Shown here piece by piece: positions 41,002 through 50,191 of a stretch of DNA of 64,000 nt (its first letter is position 1; each line of letters opens with the position of its first letter). Origin of the DNA: RHKX01 sp963839535. Its GTDB lineage: Bacteria; Actinomycetota; Thermoleophilia; Solirubrobacterales; 70-9. The stretch spans positions 124,001 through 188,000 of the forward strand of contig CAWIVF010000013.1 of the NCBI GenBank assembly GCA_963839535.1, read 5' to 3'. The notes beneath the pieces were generated by a model. It worked only from the letters and a program-made list of their open reading frames with translations, searched no databases and was not told the DNA's origin. The translations under genes and the position numbers were made by a program.

Positions 41002-42294
41002 TTGGCTGATCAGCACGAGACGAGCGAGGTACGGACTCCGGCTGGAGTGCTCGAGAGCTCGCGCGGTCGTGAGCTTCCCGACGCCGACACGGCCAAGGAG
41101 CTGCTCGAGCTGATGGCGCTGATCCGCCGCTTCGAGGAGGAGGCGGGGCGCCAGTACCAGCGGGCCAAGGCCGGCGGGTTCCTGCACCTCGCCGTCGGCG
41201 AGGAGGCGACGATCGTCGGCACGACGTCGGTGATGCGCCCCGACGATTACCTCATCGGCACCTACCGGACGCACGGCCACGCGATCGCGCGCGGGACCGA
41301 TCCGAAGAACGTGATGGCCGAGCTGTTCGGCCGCGAGGACGGCACCGCGCGCGGGCGCGGCGGCTCGATGCACATCTTCGACGGCGAGCGGCGCTTCATG
41401 GGCGGCTACGGGATCGTCGGCGGCAACCTGCCGATCGCCGCGGGCCTCGCGCTCGCCTCCGACCTGAAGGGAACCGACGACGTCACCGTCTGCATGTTCG
41501 GCGACGGCGCGTCGAACACGGGGAACTTCGGCGAGACGATGAACCTCGCCGCGCTCTGGAGCCTGCCGATCGTCTTCCTCGTCGAGAACAACCTCTACGG
41601 GATGGGCACCTCGATCGAGCGTCACTCGGCGGTCACCGACCTCTCCCACAAGGCCGAGGGGCTCGGCGTGCCCGGCGAGCGCGTCGACGGGATGGACGTG
41701 ACGGCGATGCGCGAATGCGTCGCCGACCACCTGCGGATCGCGCGCGAGGAGCGCAAGCCCACCCTGGTCGAGGCCTTCACCTACCGCTACCGCGGCCACT
41801 CCGCGGCCGATCCCGAGATCTACCGGGAGAAGGAGGAGGTCGAGGAGTGGCGCCAGAAGGACCCGATCGACGGCTTCGCCAAGCGCCTGATCGAAGCCGG
41901 GATCATCGAGGAGGGCCACCTCGACGAGCTCCAGAAGAAGGTGGACGCGCAGGTCAAGGAGGCGGTCGAGTTCGCCGACGCCTCCCCCGAGCCGCCGCTC
42001 GACTCCCTCTACGACAACCTCTACGTGGTCGACGGCGAGGGCTGGTACTCGGTCGACGAGCGGACGCCGGAGCCGTTCCGCGGCGAGCGCGAGCGGGAGG
42101 CCGGCGAGTCCGATCGCGTCCGCGAGCTGCACGAGGCCGGCGCCGCCTACGCGGGACAGTCGCCCCGGTCGGGCGGAGGCTCGGGCGAGGGGCCCGACAT
42201 GGACGCCGAGGACGAGGGGCGCCCCACCGACGAGGCCCAGGCCGAGGAGGAGGGCGAAGTCGACGCTCCCTCCGACGACGGGGACGACGGCTGA
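41002..42294 (+). CDS. pdhA: pyruvate dehydrogenase E1 component, alpha subunit
   Basis: TPP-dependent decarboxylase subunit, 430 residues. FLHLAVGEEATIVGT, GTYRTHGHAIARG, GRGGSMHIFD, and the TPP motif from FGDGASNTGNF to FLVENNLYGMGT are all typical. Beyond residue 365 the protein has an unusual acidic, Gly/Ser-rich tail (DEGRPTDEAQAEEEGEVDAPSDD) not present in standard E1alpha. TTG start. The ATG of pdhB overlaps its stop (TGATG). Acts with pdhB and the E2 downstream; acetyl-CoA from pyruvate is likely but the 2-oxoacid is inferred. Confidence 0.9.
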   Translation: MADQHETSEVRTPAGVLESSRGRELPDADTAKELLELMALIRRFEEEAGRQYQRAKAGGFLHLAVGEEATIVGTTSVMRPDDYLIGTYRTHGHAIARGTDPKNVMAELFGREDGTARGRGGSMHIFDGERRFMGGYGIVGGNLPIAAGLALASDLKGTDDVTVCMFGDGASNTGNFGETMNLAALWSLPIVFLVENNLYGMGTSIERHSAVTDLSHKAEGLGVPGERVDGMDVTAMRECVADHLRIAREERKPTLVEAFTYRYRGHSAADPEIYREKEEVEEWRQKDPIDGFAKRLIEAGIIEEGHLDELQKKVDAQVKEAVEFADASPEPPLDSLYDNLYVVDGEGWYSVDERTPEPFRGEREREAGESDRVRELHEAGAAYAGQSPRSGGGSGEGPDMDAEDEGRPTDEAQAEEEGEVDAPSDDGDDG

Positions 42295-43283
42295 TGGCCG
42301 AGATGCGCATGCGCGAGGCGCTCAACGCGGCGCTCCGCGAGGAGATGGAGCGGGACGAGACGGTGTTCCTGATGGGCGAGGACATCGCCGTCTTCGAGGG
42401 CGCCTTCAAGGTCACCGAGGGCCTGATGAAGCAGTTCGGCGAGAGCCGCGTCCGCGACACGCCGATCTCGGAGAACACGATCGTCGGCGCGGGCGTCGGC
42501 GCGGCGATGGCCGGCATGCGCCCGGTTGTCGAGCTGATGACGGTGAACTTCTCGCTGCTCGCCTTCGACCAGATCATCAACCACGCGGCCGCGATCCCCT
42601 ACATGTTCAACGGCCAGGTGCGGGTGCCGATGGTGATCCGGATGCCGGGGGGAGGCGGCCATCAGCTCGGCCCCACCCACTCGCACAGCTTCGAGGCGAT
42701 GTTCCTGCAGATCCCCGGCCTGCTGGTCGCCTGCCCCTCGACCGCCGCCGACGGCAAGGGGCTGCTGAAGGCGGCGATCCGCGACGACAACCCGGTCGTC
42801 TTCATCGAGCACGAGACCCTCTACGGCGTGCGCGGCGAGGTCCCCGACGACACCGACCACATCGTCCCGTTCGGCAAGGCCGCGGTCCGCCGCGAGGGCA
42901 CCGACGTGACCGTCATCGGGATCCTGAAGATGGCCCACGAGGCCGAGCGGGCGGCGAAGACCCTGTCCGACGAGCACGGGATCGAGGCCGAGATCATCGA
43001 CCCGCGGACGCTGCGGCCGCTGGACCTCGACACGATCATCGAGTCGGTCCAGAAGACGAACCGGGTGGTGATCGTCGAGGAGGGCTGGCCGCACGGCGGC
43101 GTCGGCGCCAACCTCGCGGCCCTGATCCAGGAGCAGGCCTTCGACTACCTCGACGCGCCGATCCAGCGGGTCACCGGAGCGGACGTGCCGATGCCGTACT
43201 CGAAGCGCCTGGAGCAGAGCGCCATCCCCCACCCCGAGCACGTGGTCAGCGCGGTGCTCGAGACGATGGAGGGGGCGAGGTAG
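42294..43283 (+). CDS. pdhB: pyruvate dehydrogenase E1 component, beta subunit
   Basis: 329 residues. MREALNAALREEMERDETVFLMGEDIAVFEGAFKVT, PISENTIVGAGVGAAMAGMRPVVELM, and RMPGGGGHQLGPTHSHSFEAMF (the His-rich loop) are E1beta hallmarks; the C-terminal transketolase domain shows IDPRTLRPLDLDTI and VVIVEEGWPHGGVGAN. Start codon overlaps pdhA stop; E2 follows directly after the stop (TAGATG). Confidence 0.94.
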   Translation: MAEMRMREALNAALREEMERDETVFLMGEDIAVFEGAFKVTEGLMKQFGESRVRDTPISENTIVGAGVGAAMAGMRPVVELMTVNFSLLAFDQIINHAAAIPYMFNGQVRVPMVIRMPGGGGHQLGPTHSHSFEAMFLQIPGLLVACPSTAADGKGLLKAAIRDDNPVVFIEHETLYGVRGEVPDDTDHIVPFGKAAVRREGTDVTVIGILKMAHEAERAAKTLSDEHGIEAEIIDPRTLRPLDLDTIIESVQKTNRVVIVEEGWPHGGVGANLAALIQEQAFDYLDAPIQRVTGADVPMPYSKRLEQSAIPHPEHVVSAVLETMEGAR

Positions 43284-44625
43284 ATGGCCGGCGAGGTGGT
43301 GATGCCGCGGCTGTCGGACTCGATGGAGGAGGGGACGATCCTCGGCTGGATGAAGGCCGTTGGGGACGAGGTGGCGGTTGGGGACGAGCTGGTCGAGATC
43401 GAGACGGACAAGGCCAACATGGTCTATGAGGCTGACGAGGCTGGGACGCTTGTGGAGATCGTTGCCGAGGAGGGGGCGACGCTTCCGATCGGCGAAGTCA
43501 TTGCTCGGATTGGGGAGGCTGGGGAGGAGGTCGAAGCCGAGAGCCGACGGGGAGCATCCGGGGCCGCCCTCCTCAGGCGCGCCTGCCGACGAACGGGAGT
43601 CGCCTTCCGAGGAATCTGACGACGGCGGCCGCGGAGTTCCTGATGAGGGGACCCCGGATGCTCCCCTCTCTGGAACGGAGGGCGGGAGCCCCGGACCCGG
43701 GTAGGAGGGTGGGGAGAGGGTCAAGGCGTCTCCGCTGGCCAAGCGGATTGCTCGGGATCAAGGGGTTGACCTCTGCTGGGCTCAGTGGGTCGGGGCCTGG
43801 GGGACGGATCGTCAAAGCTGATGTTGAGCGCGCGGCCGAGGCGGGCGGGGGCGCGCAGGAGGAGGCCGAAGCGGCTCCCCAGCAGCAGCCGCTGCCGCCA
43901 CTCCTGGGGCCAAGGAGAAGGCTGAGACTGCTCGGGGGACCGCTGAGGCCTTTGAGCTCTCCAAGTTGCAGCAGACCGTTGCTCGGCGGATGGCGGAGTC
44001 CAAGGCGACCGCTCCGCACTTCTACCTCACGTCCGAAGTCGACATGTCGCAGGCGGTGGCCGCGCGGGGGCGGATCAAGGCGAAGGCCAAGGAGGGCGAG
44101 ACCGTTCCCTCCTTCAACGACATGGTGATCAAGGCGTGCGCCCTCGCGCTGCGGGAGTTCCCCCGCGCCAACGGCGCCTACCGCGACGGCCGGGTCGAGG
44201 AGTACTCGCGGGTGAACGTCGGCGTGGCGGTCGCCGCGCGCGACGCGCTCGTGGTCCCCACCGTCTTCGATGCCGACGCGAAGGGCCTGCGACAGATCGC
44301 AACGGAGACCCGCGCCCTCGCCGGCCGGGTGCGCGAGGGCACCATCACGCCGCCGGAGTTGTCCGGCGGAACCTTCACCGTGTCGAACCTAGGGATGTTC
44401 GGAGTGACGACCTTCTCCGCGGTCATCAATCCGCCGCAGGCGGCGATCCTCGCCGTCGGCTCGATCGACGAGGTCCCGGTGGTCCGCGACGGCGAGATCG
44501 TGCCGGGACACCGGATGTCGGTGAACCTCGCGTGCGACCACCGGATCCTCTACGGGGCCGACGGGGCGAAGTTCCTCGCGCGCGTGCGCGACTTGCTGGA
44601 AGAGCCGGTGTTGCTGGCACTGTGA
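43284..44625 (+). CDS. pdhC: dihydrolipoamide acyltransferase (E2), disrupted in the linker
   Basis: Lipoyl domain at residues 1-80 (MPRLSDSMEEGTILGWM, lipoyl Lys in ETDKANMVYEADE). Then an Asp/Glu/Pro/Ser linker, the E3-binding segment (VKASPLAKRIARDQGVDL, GSGPGGRIVKADVERA) and the catalytic domain (QQTVARRMAESKATAPHFYLT through NLACDHRILYGADGAKFLARV). Frame order is 0, then 1 (near 43540), an in-frame TAG at 43702, 2 (near 43735), back to 1 (43875-43900). The catalytic end reads DHRILYGADG instead of the usual HRxxDG: Tyr stands at the Asp place, as in some lineages. Linker codons are T-richer than elsewhere. Could be an assembly problem or a decayed gene. Confidence 0.8.
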
Positions 44626-45143
44626 GCGTTCATGAGGCAGTTGCCGAGCCGGCGGTACGGAAGCCGTCGACGATCGACGTGCCGCTGGAGCAGCTGCCGC
44701 CGATCGACGAGCACGAGATCTACGTCGACGCGCCGGCCGAGGCGTCCTGGGATGCCCTCTTCCCGACGATCGAGAAGGCCTTCGGCGGCAAGTTCGCCCA
44801 CCGCTACACCGAGCGGGTCCACGCGGCGGAGACGGAGGCCCACGGCGACCTCCACCATCCGGGCGGGACCCTGCCGGGCTTCACCGTCACCCGGGCCATC
44901 GCGCCGGTGATGCTCGCCCTTGCCGGCAAGCACCAGCTCGCCCAGTACGCGGTCGTCTTCCGGATCGACCTGCTGCCCGGGCAGCGCTCGGTCGTCCGGC
45001 TCGAGACCCGCGCCGAGTTCATCGGCGCCAAGGGGCGCGTCTACCGCGCCGGGGTGCTCGGCACGCGCCTCCACGTGATCGCCGCCCGGCGCATGCTGCG
45101 GGCGATCAAGCGCGAGGCCGAGCAGGGCCGCGCCGGCGGCTGA
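44622..45143 (+). CDS. SRPBCC-type hypothetical protein
   Basis: 173 residues. A conserved-looking region EHEIYVDAPAEASWDALFPTIEKAFGG is typical of START/SRPBCC ligand-binding cup folds (a strand followed by the helix that starts the cup). Further β-strands (TLPGFTVTRAIAPVM, YAVVFRIDLLPGQRSVVRLETRAEF) and a long C-terminal helix fit. GTG start overlaps the E2 stop. No catalytic residues recognised; co-transcription with E2 and lipB is the only hint of role. Confidence 0.65.
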   Translation: MSVHEAVAEPAVRKPSTIDVPLEQLPPIDEHEIYVDAPAEASWDALFPTIEKAFGGKFAHRYTERVHAAETEAHGDLHHPGGTLPGFTVTRAIAPVMLALAGKHQLAQYAVVFRIDLLPGQRSVVRLETRAEFIGAKGRVYRAGVLGTRLHVIAARRMLRAIKREAEQGRAGG

Positions 45144-45174
45144 GCCGCCCTCCCCTCCCTGCCAGACTGATCGC

Positions 45175-45942
45175 GTGAGCGATCTCCCCGAGCTCTGGTG
45201 CGTGCGGCTGGGGGTCGTTCCCTACGCCGAGGCCCTCGCGCTGCAGGGCGCGATCGCCGACGCGCGACGCGCCGAGCTGGTGCCGGACGTCCTCCTGCTG
45301 CTCGAGCACGAGCCGGTGCTGACCAAGGGCCGGCGGACGGACCCCCGGGAGCTCGGGATGGGCGAGGACTGGTACCGGATGCAGGGCATCGACGTGGCCG
45401 AGACCGACCGCGGCGGCCGGGTCACCTACCACGGGCCCGGCCAGCTCGTCGGCTATCCGATCGTCGACCTCGCCGGGATCGGGCGCGACGGCCGACCCGA
45501 CGTCCTCGCCTTCGTCCGGACCCTGGAGGACGTGATGATCGACTCGCTCGGGGCCCATGGCGTCGACGCCCAGGTCTTCGACGGCCTCACCGGTGTCTGG
45601 TCCGCTGGGGCGCCGCCGATCCCGGTCGGCTCGACCGGCCCGCAGGGGACGACCGTCGCCGCCCGCAACCCGGAGCTGGCGGCCGAGGGCGAGGCCCGCA
45701 AGATCGGCTCGATCGGCATCCACGTGAGCCGCGGCGTCAGCACCCACGGGCTGGCGGTCAACGTCAACAACGACCTGCAGCCCTTCGAGTGGATCGTCCC
45801 CTGCGGGATCGAGGCCGCGCGGATGACGTCCCTCTCCCGCGAGCACGGCGCCGAGCAGGACCTCGACGCGTTCGCGGCGACGGTGCGGGCGGCCTGCGCC
45901 GAGCGGCTCGCCCGCCGCCCCCGCGACGTCGACGCTCGCTGA
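45175..45942 (+). CDS. lipB: lipoyl(octanoyl) transferase
   Basis: Transfers octanoyl from ACP to the lipoyl-domain Lys of E2 proteins. 255 residues. VLLLLEHEPVLTKGRR, GGRVTYHGPGQLVGYPIVDL (substrate cavity), KIGSIGIHVSRGVSTHGLAVNV with the catalytic Lys, and WIVPCGIEAARMTSL with the catalytic Cys. GTG start with a CAGACT box 6 nt upstream. Its position after E2 links it to the neighbouring dehydrogenase. No lipA in the window. Confidence 0.94.
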   Translation: MSDLPELWCVRLGVVPYAEALALQGAIADARRAELVPDVLLLLEHEPVLTKGRRTDPRELGMGEDWYRMQGIDVAETDRGGRVTYHGPGQLVGYPIVDLAGIGRDGRPDVLAFVRTLEDVMIDSLGAHGVDAQVFDGLTGVWSAGAPPIPVGSTGPQGTTVAARNPELAAEGEARKIGSIGIHVSRGVSTHGLAVNVNNDLQPFEWIVPCGIEAARMTSLSREHGAEQDLDAFAATVRAACAERLARRPRDVDAR

Positions 45943-45985
45943 GCTGGAGCGGGCGCTGGTGCCGGCGCGGCGCGCTAGCCGGAGC

Positions 45986-47359
45986 TCAGACCGCGGCCCA
46001 GAACTCCGCCTCGGCGCGGCCGAGCTCGGTCACCGGAGGCTCGTCGTACATCCACTCGCGGGCGATCCGGTGCCAGTTCGCTCCAGCCTCGAGCTGGCCG
46101 AGCACCGCCAGCGTGAGCAGCTCGAGGCGGCGGCCGAAGAGGTGCTCGGGGGCGATGTCCTGGTGGCGGGCGGTGTCGAAGTGGGTCGAGCGCGGGTCGG
46201 AGACCTGGATGAAGGCCCGGTTGACGAGCTCCTGGTCGATCCGCAGCTCCCGTCGGTCGCGTACCAGCCGATTCCGTCGCGGACGAACTCGAGCAGCTCC
46301 TCGGCGCGGAGGCGGTCGCCCCGCGGCAGGAAGCCGCTGTCGCTCATCAGCCGGTGCAGCTCCGCGGCGTTCCCCTCGCTCGTCGCCCGCTGGCAGGCGA
46401 GCTCGAGCGCGGCCACCGATGCGTCGATCGTCTTGAACAGCCCGAAGTCGAGGAAGGCGACCCGGCCGTCGCCGATCCGGATCATGTTGCCGGGGTGCGG
46501 GTCGCCGGAGAAGCGCCGGTGCCGGTACATCGAGCCGAAGTAGAAGCGGAAGACGATCTCGCCGATCCGGTCCCGCTCGGCCTCCGGCTCGGCCCGCAGC
46601 GCCTCGAAGCCGTCGCCCTCGACCAGCTCGGTGACGATCACCCGCTCGCGGCAGAGCGACGTCACCACCCCCGGGACGAGGATGAAGGGATGGCCCGCGT
46701 AGAGCCGCGCCATCCCGCGCTGGTTCGAGGCCTCGAGCTCGTAGTCGAGCTCCTCGACGATCCGCTCGCGGATCTCCGCCCCCACGGCCTTGATGTCGAG
46801 CTCCGGGGTGATCGTCCGGGCCAGCCGCAGCAGCACCCCGAGGTTCTTCATGTCGGCGCGGACCGCGTCGCCGATCCCCGGGTACTGCACCTTGACCGCG
46901 ACGTCGCGCCCGTCCGGGAGCGACGCGCGGTAGACCTGGCCGATCGAAGCCGCCGCGATCGGCTCCGGATCGAACTCGCTGAAGGTGGTCGCCGATCGGG
47001 CTGCCGAGGTCGCTCTCGATCACCCTGCGCATGGCCTCGAAGGAGAACGTCGGCGCCGAGTCGCGGAGCTTCGCGAGCTTCGCCTGGAACCGGTCGCGGT
47101 GCTCGGGCGGGACGATGCCGAGGTCGACGAAGGAGAGCACCTGGCCGAGCTTCATGGCCGCCCCCTTCATGCCGCCGAGGACGGTGACGATCTGCTCCGC
47201 CGCCTCGAGCTGGCGCCGGTCGAGGGCGGCGGCCGCGGCGTCCTCGCTGCGCGCCACGTTGGCGGCCCGCGTGCCCGCCCGCTTTGCCGCCTGACCTGCC
47301 GCGGCCGCCCCGACCCGGGCGAGGCGCTGGACCCGGCCGGTCGGCAGCCGGTCGGTCAT
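45986..47359 (-). CDS. AarF/ABC1/UbiB-like atypical kinase (two frameshifts)
   Basis: About 457 residues. N-terminal KLGQVLSFVDLGIVPPEHRDRFQAKL (KxGQ motif of the ABC1 family), then after a shift near 46978 the ATP-binding part AAASIGQVYRASLPDGRDVAVKVQYPG, the catalytic loop GDPHPGNMIRIGDGRVAFLDFGLFK (DFG), and after a second shift near 46258 the C-terminal ELVNRAFIQVSDPRSTHFDT. ABC1 proteins are ATPase/kinase-like factors for quinone or lipid homeostasis. ATG overlaps the flippase stop (ATGA), so it is the third gene of an operon with a peptidase and a flippase. Confidence 0.85.
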   Translation of the reverse strand: MTDRLPTGRVQRLARVGAAAAGQAAKRAGTRAANVARSEDAAAAALDRRQLEAAEQIVTVLGGMKGAAMKLGQVLSFVDLGIVPPEHRDRFQAKLAKLRDSAPTFSFEAMRRVIESDLGSPIGDHLQRVRSGADRGGFDRPGLPRVAPGRARRRGQGAVPGDRRRGPRRHEEPRGAAAAGPDDHPGARHQGRGGGDPRADRRGARLRARGLEPARDGAALRGPSLHPRPGGGDVALPRAGDRHRAGRGRRLRGAAGRAGGRAGPDRRDRLPLLLRLDVPAPALLRRPAPRQHDPDRRRPGRLPRLRAVQDDRRIGGRARARLPAGDERGERRGAAPADERQRLPAAGRPPPRRGAARVRPRRNRLVRDRRELRIDQELVNRAFIQVSDPRSTHFDTARHQDIAPEHLFGRRLELLTLAVLGQLEAGANWHRIAREWMYDEPPVTELGRAEAEFWAAV

Positions 47360-48727
47360 GCGATCTCGTCGGAGGCGGCGAGGCGCGCCTGGAGCTCGCG
47401 GCCGGAGCCCGGCTCGAGCGCGTCGGCGGCGCTCGGATGCGGCCTGAGGTACACCTGGGCGAGGAGCAGGGCGAGCAGCATCGAGCAGCCCGCGAAGCCG
47501 ATCTCGACCGCGCGGAAGGCGTCGGTCGGCGAGACGAGGTTGAAGACGACGAAGGCGGCGGCGCAGACGATCCAACGGCTTGCGGCCCGATGGGCCTGCC
47601 CCTGCGCCAGCGCCGCCTGGTTGAGGGACGCGGCGACGAGGTAGAAGCCCATTCCCACGGAGACGATCGCGAGGCCCAGGCGGTCGTACTCGAACTTGTC
47701 GCCGAAGGCGATCTGCATGACCTGCGGCCCGATCGTGACGACCGCCAGGGTCGTGACCGCCGCGAACCCGGCGATCAGCAGCATCGTGTTCTCCAGCGAG
47801 GAGCGGAACGCGTCGCGGCTGTTCTCGTCGCCGCGGGCGCGCAGCCGGGTCAGGTGCGGAAGCAGGCTCGCCGCGACCGCCTGGAAGAGCACGAGCGGCG
47901 CGCGGGCGATCAGCAGCACGTTGAAGATGTACCCGGCCGCCGCCGCACCCTCGGTGGCACGCACGAACAGGGCCCCGGAGCTGACGAGGATCTGCTCGCT
48001 CAGCATCATCACCAGCACCGCCCCGGCGAACGCGCTGCCGCTGCCGAGGGTCAGCTCCGCCCCGGTCCGCGCCTCCTGCCCCTCCCCGCGCGGCGGCGGT
48101 GGGCGGCGGCGGACCGCGATCGGCAGCACCACGAGACCGGCCGCCGGCGCGATCGCGATGCCCGCGGCGATCAGGTTCATGCCCTCGGCGATCCCGAGGA
48201 CGACGACGAGCGCGAAGGCGAGGCGGAGGAGGACCTCGCTCATCATCAGCGCGGCATAGAGGGAGAACTGGCCGCGACCGGCGAGGAAGCCCCGGGCGTA
48301 GTAGGCGAACCCGAAGCCGATGAGCGAGACGATCATCGCCCAGTAGAGGACCTCGTCCCCGCTGAACAGCTCGTCCTCGATCGGGCGGCGGGCGATCAGC
48401 AGCGCGGCCGTGGCGGCGAGGCACAGTCCCCCCTGGATCTTCGCCGCGGCGAGGAGCGCGTCGTCGGTGTGCGTCCGCGCCTGGTCGCGCTCGGCGAGGG
48501 TCCGGGCGAGGAGCTGCTCGATCGGCCGGAACAGGGTCGACGCGAGGAGGAAGACCACCGACCAGAGGACGACGATGTCCCCGTACTCGTCGCGGCTGAG
48601 GGTGTGGGAGCAGAGCGCGAAGAAGACGTAGGTGAGCACGCCCCCGAGGCCCAGGGCGAGGGTCAGCTGCGCGGCGGAGCGGCCGTACCTACGCGTCTCC
48701 GCCGACGCGTGGTCCTCGCGCGGTCAT
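47356..48727 (-). CDS. MOP-superfamily polysaccharide flippase (one frameshift near the start)
   Basis: About 456 residues with 12-14 hydrophobic helices and no C-terminal soluble domain. TLSRDEYGDIVVLWSVVFLLAS is the first flippase signature, later SAFAGAVLVMMLSEQILV and GYIFNVLLIARAPLVLFQAV. The nearest in-frame start is GTG at 48639, but the ATG at 48727 sits one base after the peptidase stop; an extra base near 48717 then separates it from the frame (M-T-A-E-D-H-A-S-A-E-T-R-R-Y), so I take 48727. It is the second such transporter in the window and is not linked to the array. Confidence 0.8.
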
Positions 48728-49960
48728 CTAGGTCGCGGGCATCGCGGTGTCGGCGAGCTCGCGGGCGAGGGACTCGGCGAGGTCGACCGCGCACGCGACG
48801 GTCGGGTAGCTGAGGTTCTCCGGCGTGTCCGTCATCCGGTGGTAGTTGGAGAGCGCCTTGTAGCGGTCGATCGAGACGATCGTCGCCGTCGGCACGCCCA
48901 TCCGGCTGGGGATCACCGCATCGGTGCTGGTCCGCGCCCGCATCCCCCGCCGCAGCGGGATCCCGTCCCGCTCCGCGACCCGCGCGATCAGATCGCGCCA
49001 GGGCTTGTCGAAGTAGTCCTCCATCACCACGCACCCCTCGCCCTCGACGAGGGCGAGCGACGGCGAGCCGACCGTGTCCACGTTGAGGAACCACGTGTGC
49101 TCGCGGTCCATCCCGGCGAGGTGGCGCTCGCAGTAGCCGTAGATGCCGCCCTGCAGGACCTCCTCCGCGCCGACCGAGACGAGATGCACGCGCAGGCCCT
49201 CGACCGGCCGCTCGCGCAGCGCCTCGGCGAGCGCGACGATGACCGCGACGGCGCTGAGGTTGTCGTTGGCGCCCGGCACCGTCGGGCTGCGCTGGATGTC
49301 GGCGAGGGCGGCGGTGGAGAGCGCGCTCAGCGTGGCCCCGACGCCCGCCAGCCCGCGGCGCCCCGTCGCTCCGCCGGCCGCGGCGAGGAGCGGCCCGGCG
49401 ATCGTCCCCATCCAGAGCGGGACCGAGGTGTCGCGGCGCTCGACGATGCCCGGGAAGCGGTCGATCAGCTTCTCCATCGGGCCGGGGTCGAAGACGGCGC
49501 CGGTCTGAGCGGCGTCGTGGTGGGCGAGCACGACGAGGGTCCGCTGCGCGTTCGGGTCGCCGGCCTCGGCGACGACGTTCCAGGTGGTCCGCTCGGGACG
49601 GACGAGGCGGCGATATGGGCGGGCGCCGTTGGAGACGTCGTCCGCGATCAGCCCGGCGGCGGCGCCGGCGGCGAGGGCCGCGGCCCGGCGGGCGACACCG
49701 ACGGCGGCGAGCGCCCCCGCGGCGGCGCCGACGGCGGCAAGGCTCGCGTTCACGCCCGCGAAGTCGCCGCGGAACTTCGCCTCCTCGACCCGGGCCGGCG
49801 CTCCGGCCGCGGTGAGGCGATCGGCGATCCAGGCGGCCGCCTCGCGCTCGCCCTCGGACCCGGCCGCGCGCTCGATCGGGGCGAGGCGCTCGACGACCTC
49901 GCGCAGGGTCGCCTCCGGCGTGCGGGCGGCGGTTTCGGTGAGGGCTGAGTTGGTCGTCAA
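48728..49960 (-). CDS. M28-family metallopeptidase with membrane helices
   Basis: About 410 residues. The aminopeptidase motifs for two zinc ions are visible: TLVVLAHHDAAQTG (His and Asp), PGANDNLSAVAVIVALAEAL (bridging Asp), HLVSVGAEEVLQGG (Glu-Glu), WFLNVDTVG (Asp) and ALSNYHRMTDTPENLSY (final His). Between are hydrophobic Ala-rich stretches (AAVGAAAGALAAVGVARRAAALAAG and a GTIAGPLLAAAGG segment) that may cross the membrane. The start is uncertain: TTG at 49960 or ATG at 50053; the latter overlaps a promoter region. Its stop is adjacent to the flippase ATG. Confidence 0.82.
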   Translation of the reverse strand: MTTNSALTETAARTPEATLREVVERLAPIERAAGSEGEREAAAWIADRLTAAGAPARVEEAKFRGDFAGVNASLAAVGAAAGALAAVGVARRAAALAAGAAAGLIADDVSNGARPYRRLVRPERTTWNVVAEAGDPNAQRTLVVLAHHDAAQTGAVFDPGPMEKLIDRFPGIVERRDTSVPLWMGTIAGPLLAAAGGATGRRGLAGVGATLSALSTAALADIQRSPTVPGANDNLSAVAVIVALAEALRERPVEGLRVHLVSVGAEEVLQGGIYGYCERHLAGMDREHTWFLNVDTVGSPSLALVEGEGCVVMEDYFDKPWRDLIARVAERDGIPLRRGMRARTSTDAVIPSRMGVPTATIVSIDRYKALSNYHRMTDTPENLSYPTVACAVDLAESLARELADTAMPAT

Positions 49961-50015
49961 GTCGGCTTCAGAACGGTCTCGTAGAGGAGGGGAGGGTAAG
50001 CCCTCGGCGGGGGGC

Positions 50016-50044
50016 TGGACCTCGACCTGACCCGGGCGTATAGT
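50016..50044 (+). promoter_or_regulatory. promoter of the E1-E2-leucine dehydrogenase operon
   Basis: TGGACC (50016-50021), 17 nt, TATAGT (50039-50044); transcription would start near 50052, about 140 nt ahead of the E1 start. Confidence 0.5.
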
Positions 50045-50056
50045 GATTTTCATCAC
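50043..50056. promoter_or_regulatory. palindromic operator candidate
   Basis: GTGAT-TTTC-ATCAC is a perfect 5-bp inverted repeat with a 4-bp centre that overlaps the -10 box and the predicted transcription start. A regulator bound here would block the branched-chain dehydrogenase operon. The regulator is not identified. Confidence 0.5.
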
Positions 50057-50191
50057 ATGAGCACATAGGGGCCGGGGTGGAACCCCCGATCCCACAGTCC
50101 GTAGGCGTCGCTCCCGGAGATCACGGGACGGCGAACACACGGCCGGACGGGTGGAGATCCCACCGGATGGCCAGACCGAAAGGCGGACCAG

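Noticed and set aside
43702..43704. In-frame TAG in the E2 linker as a read-through or special amino acid codon
   Set aside because: No context for pyrrolysine or programmed read-through; the region has three other frame defects, so an error is simpler.
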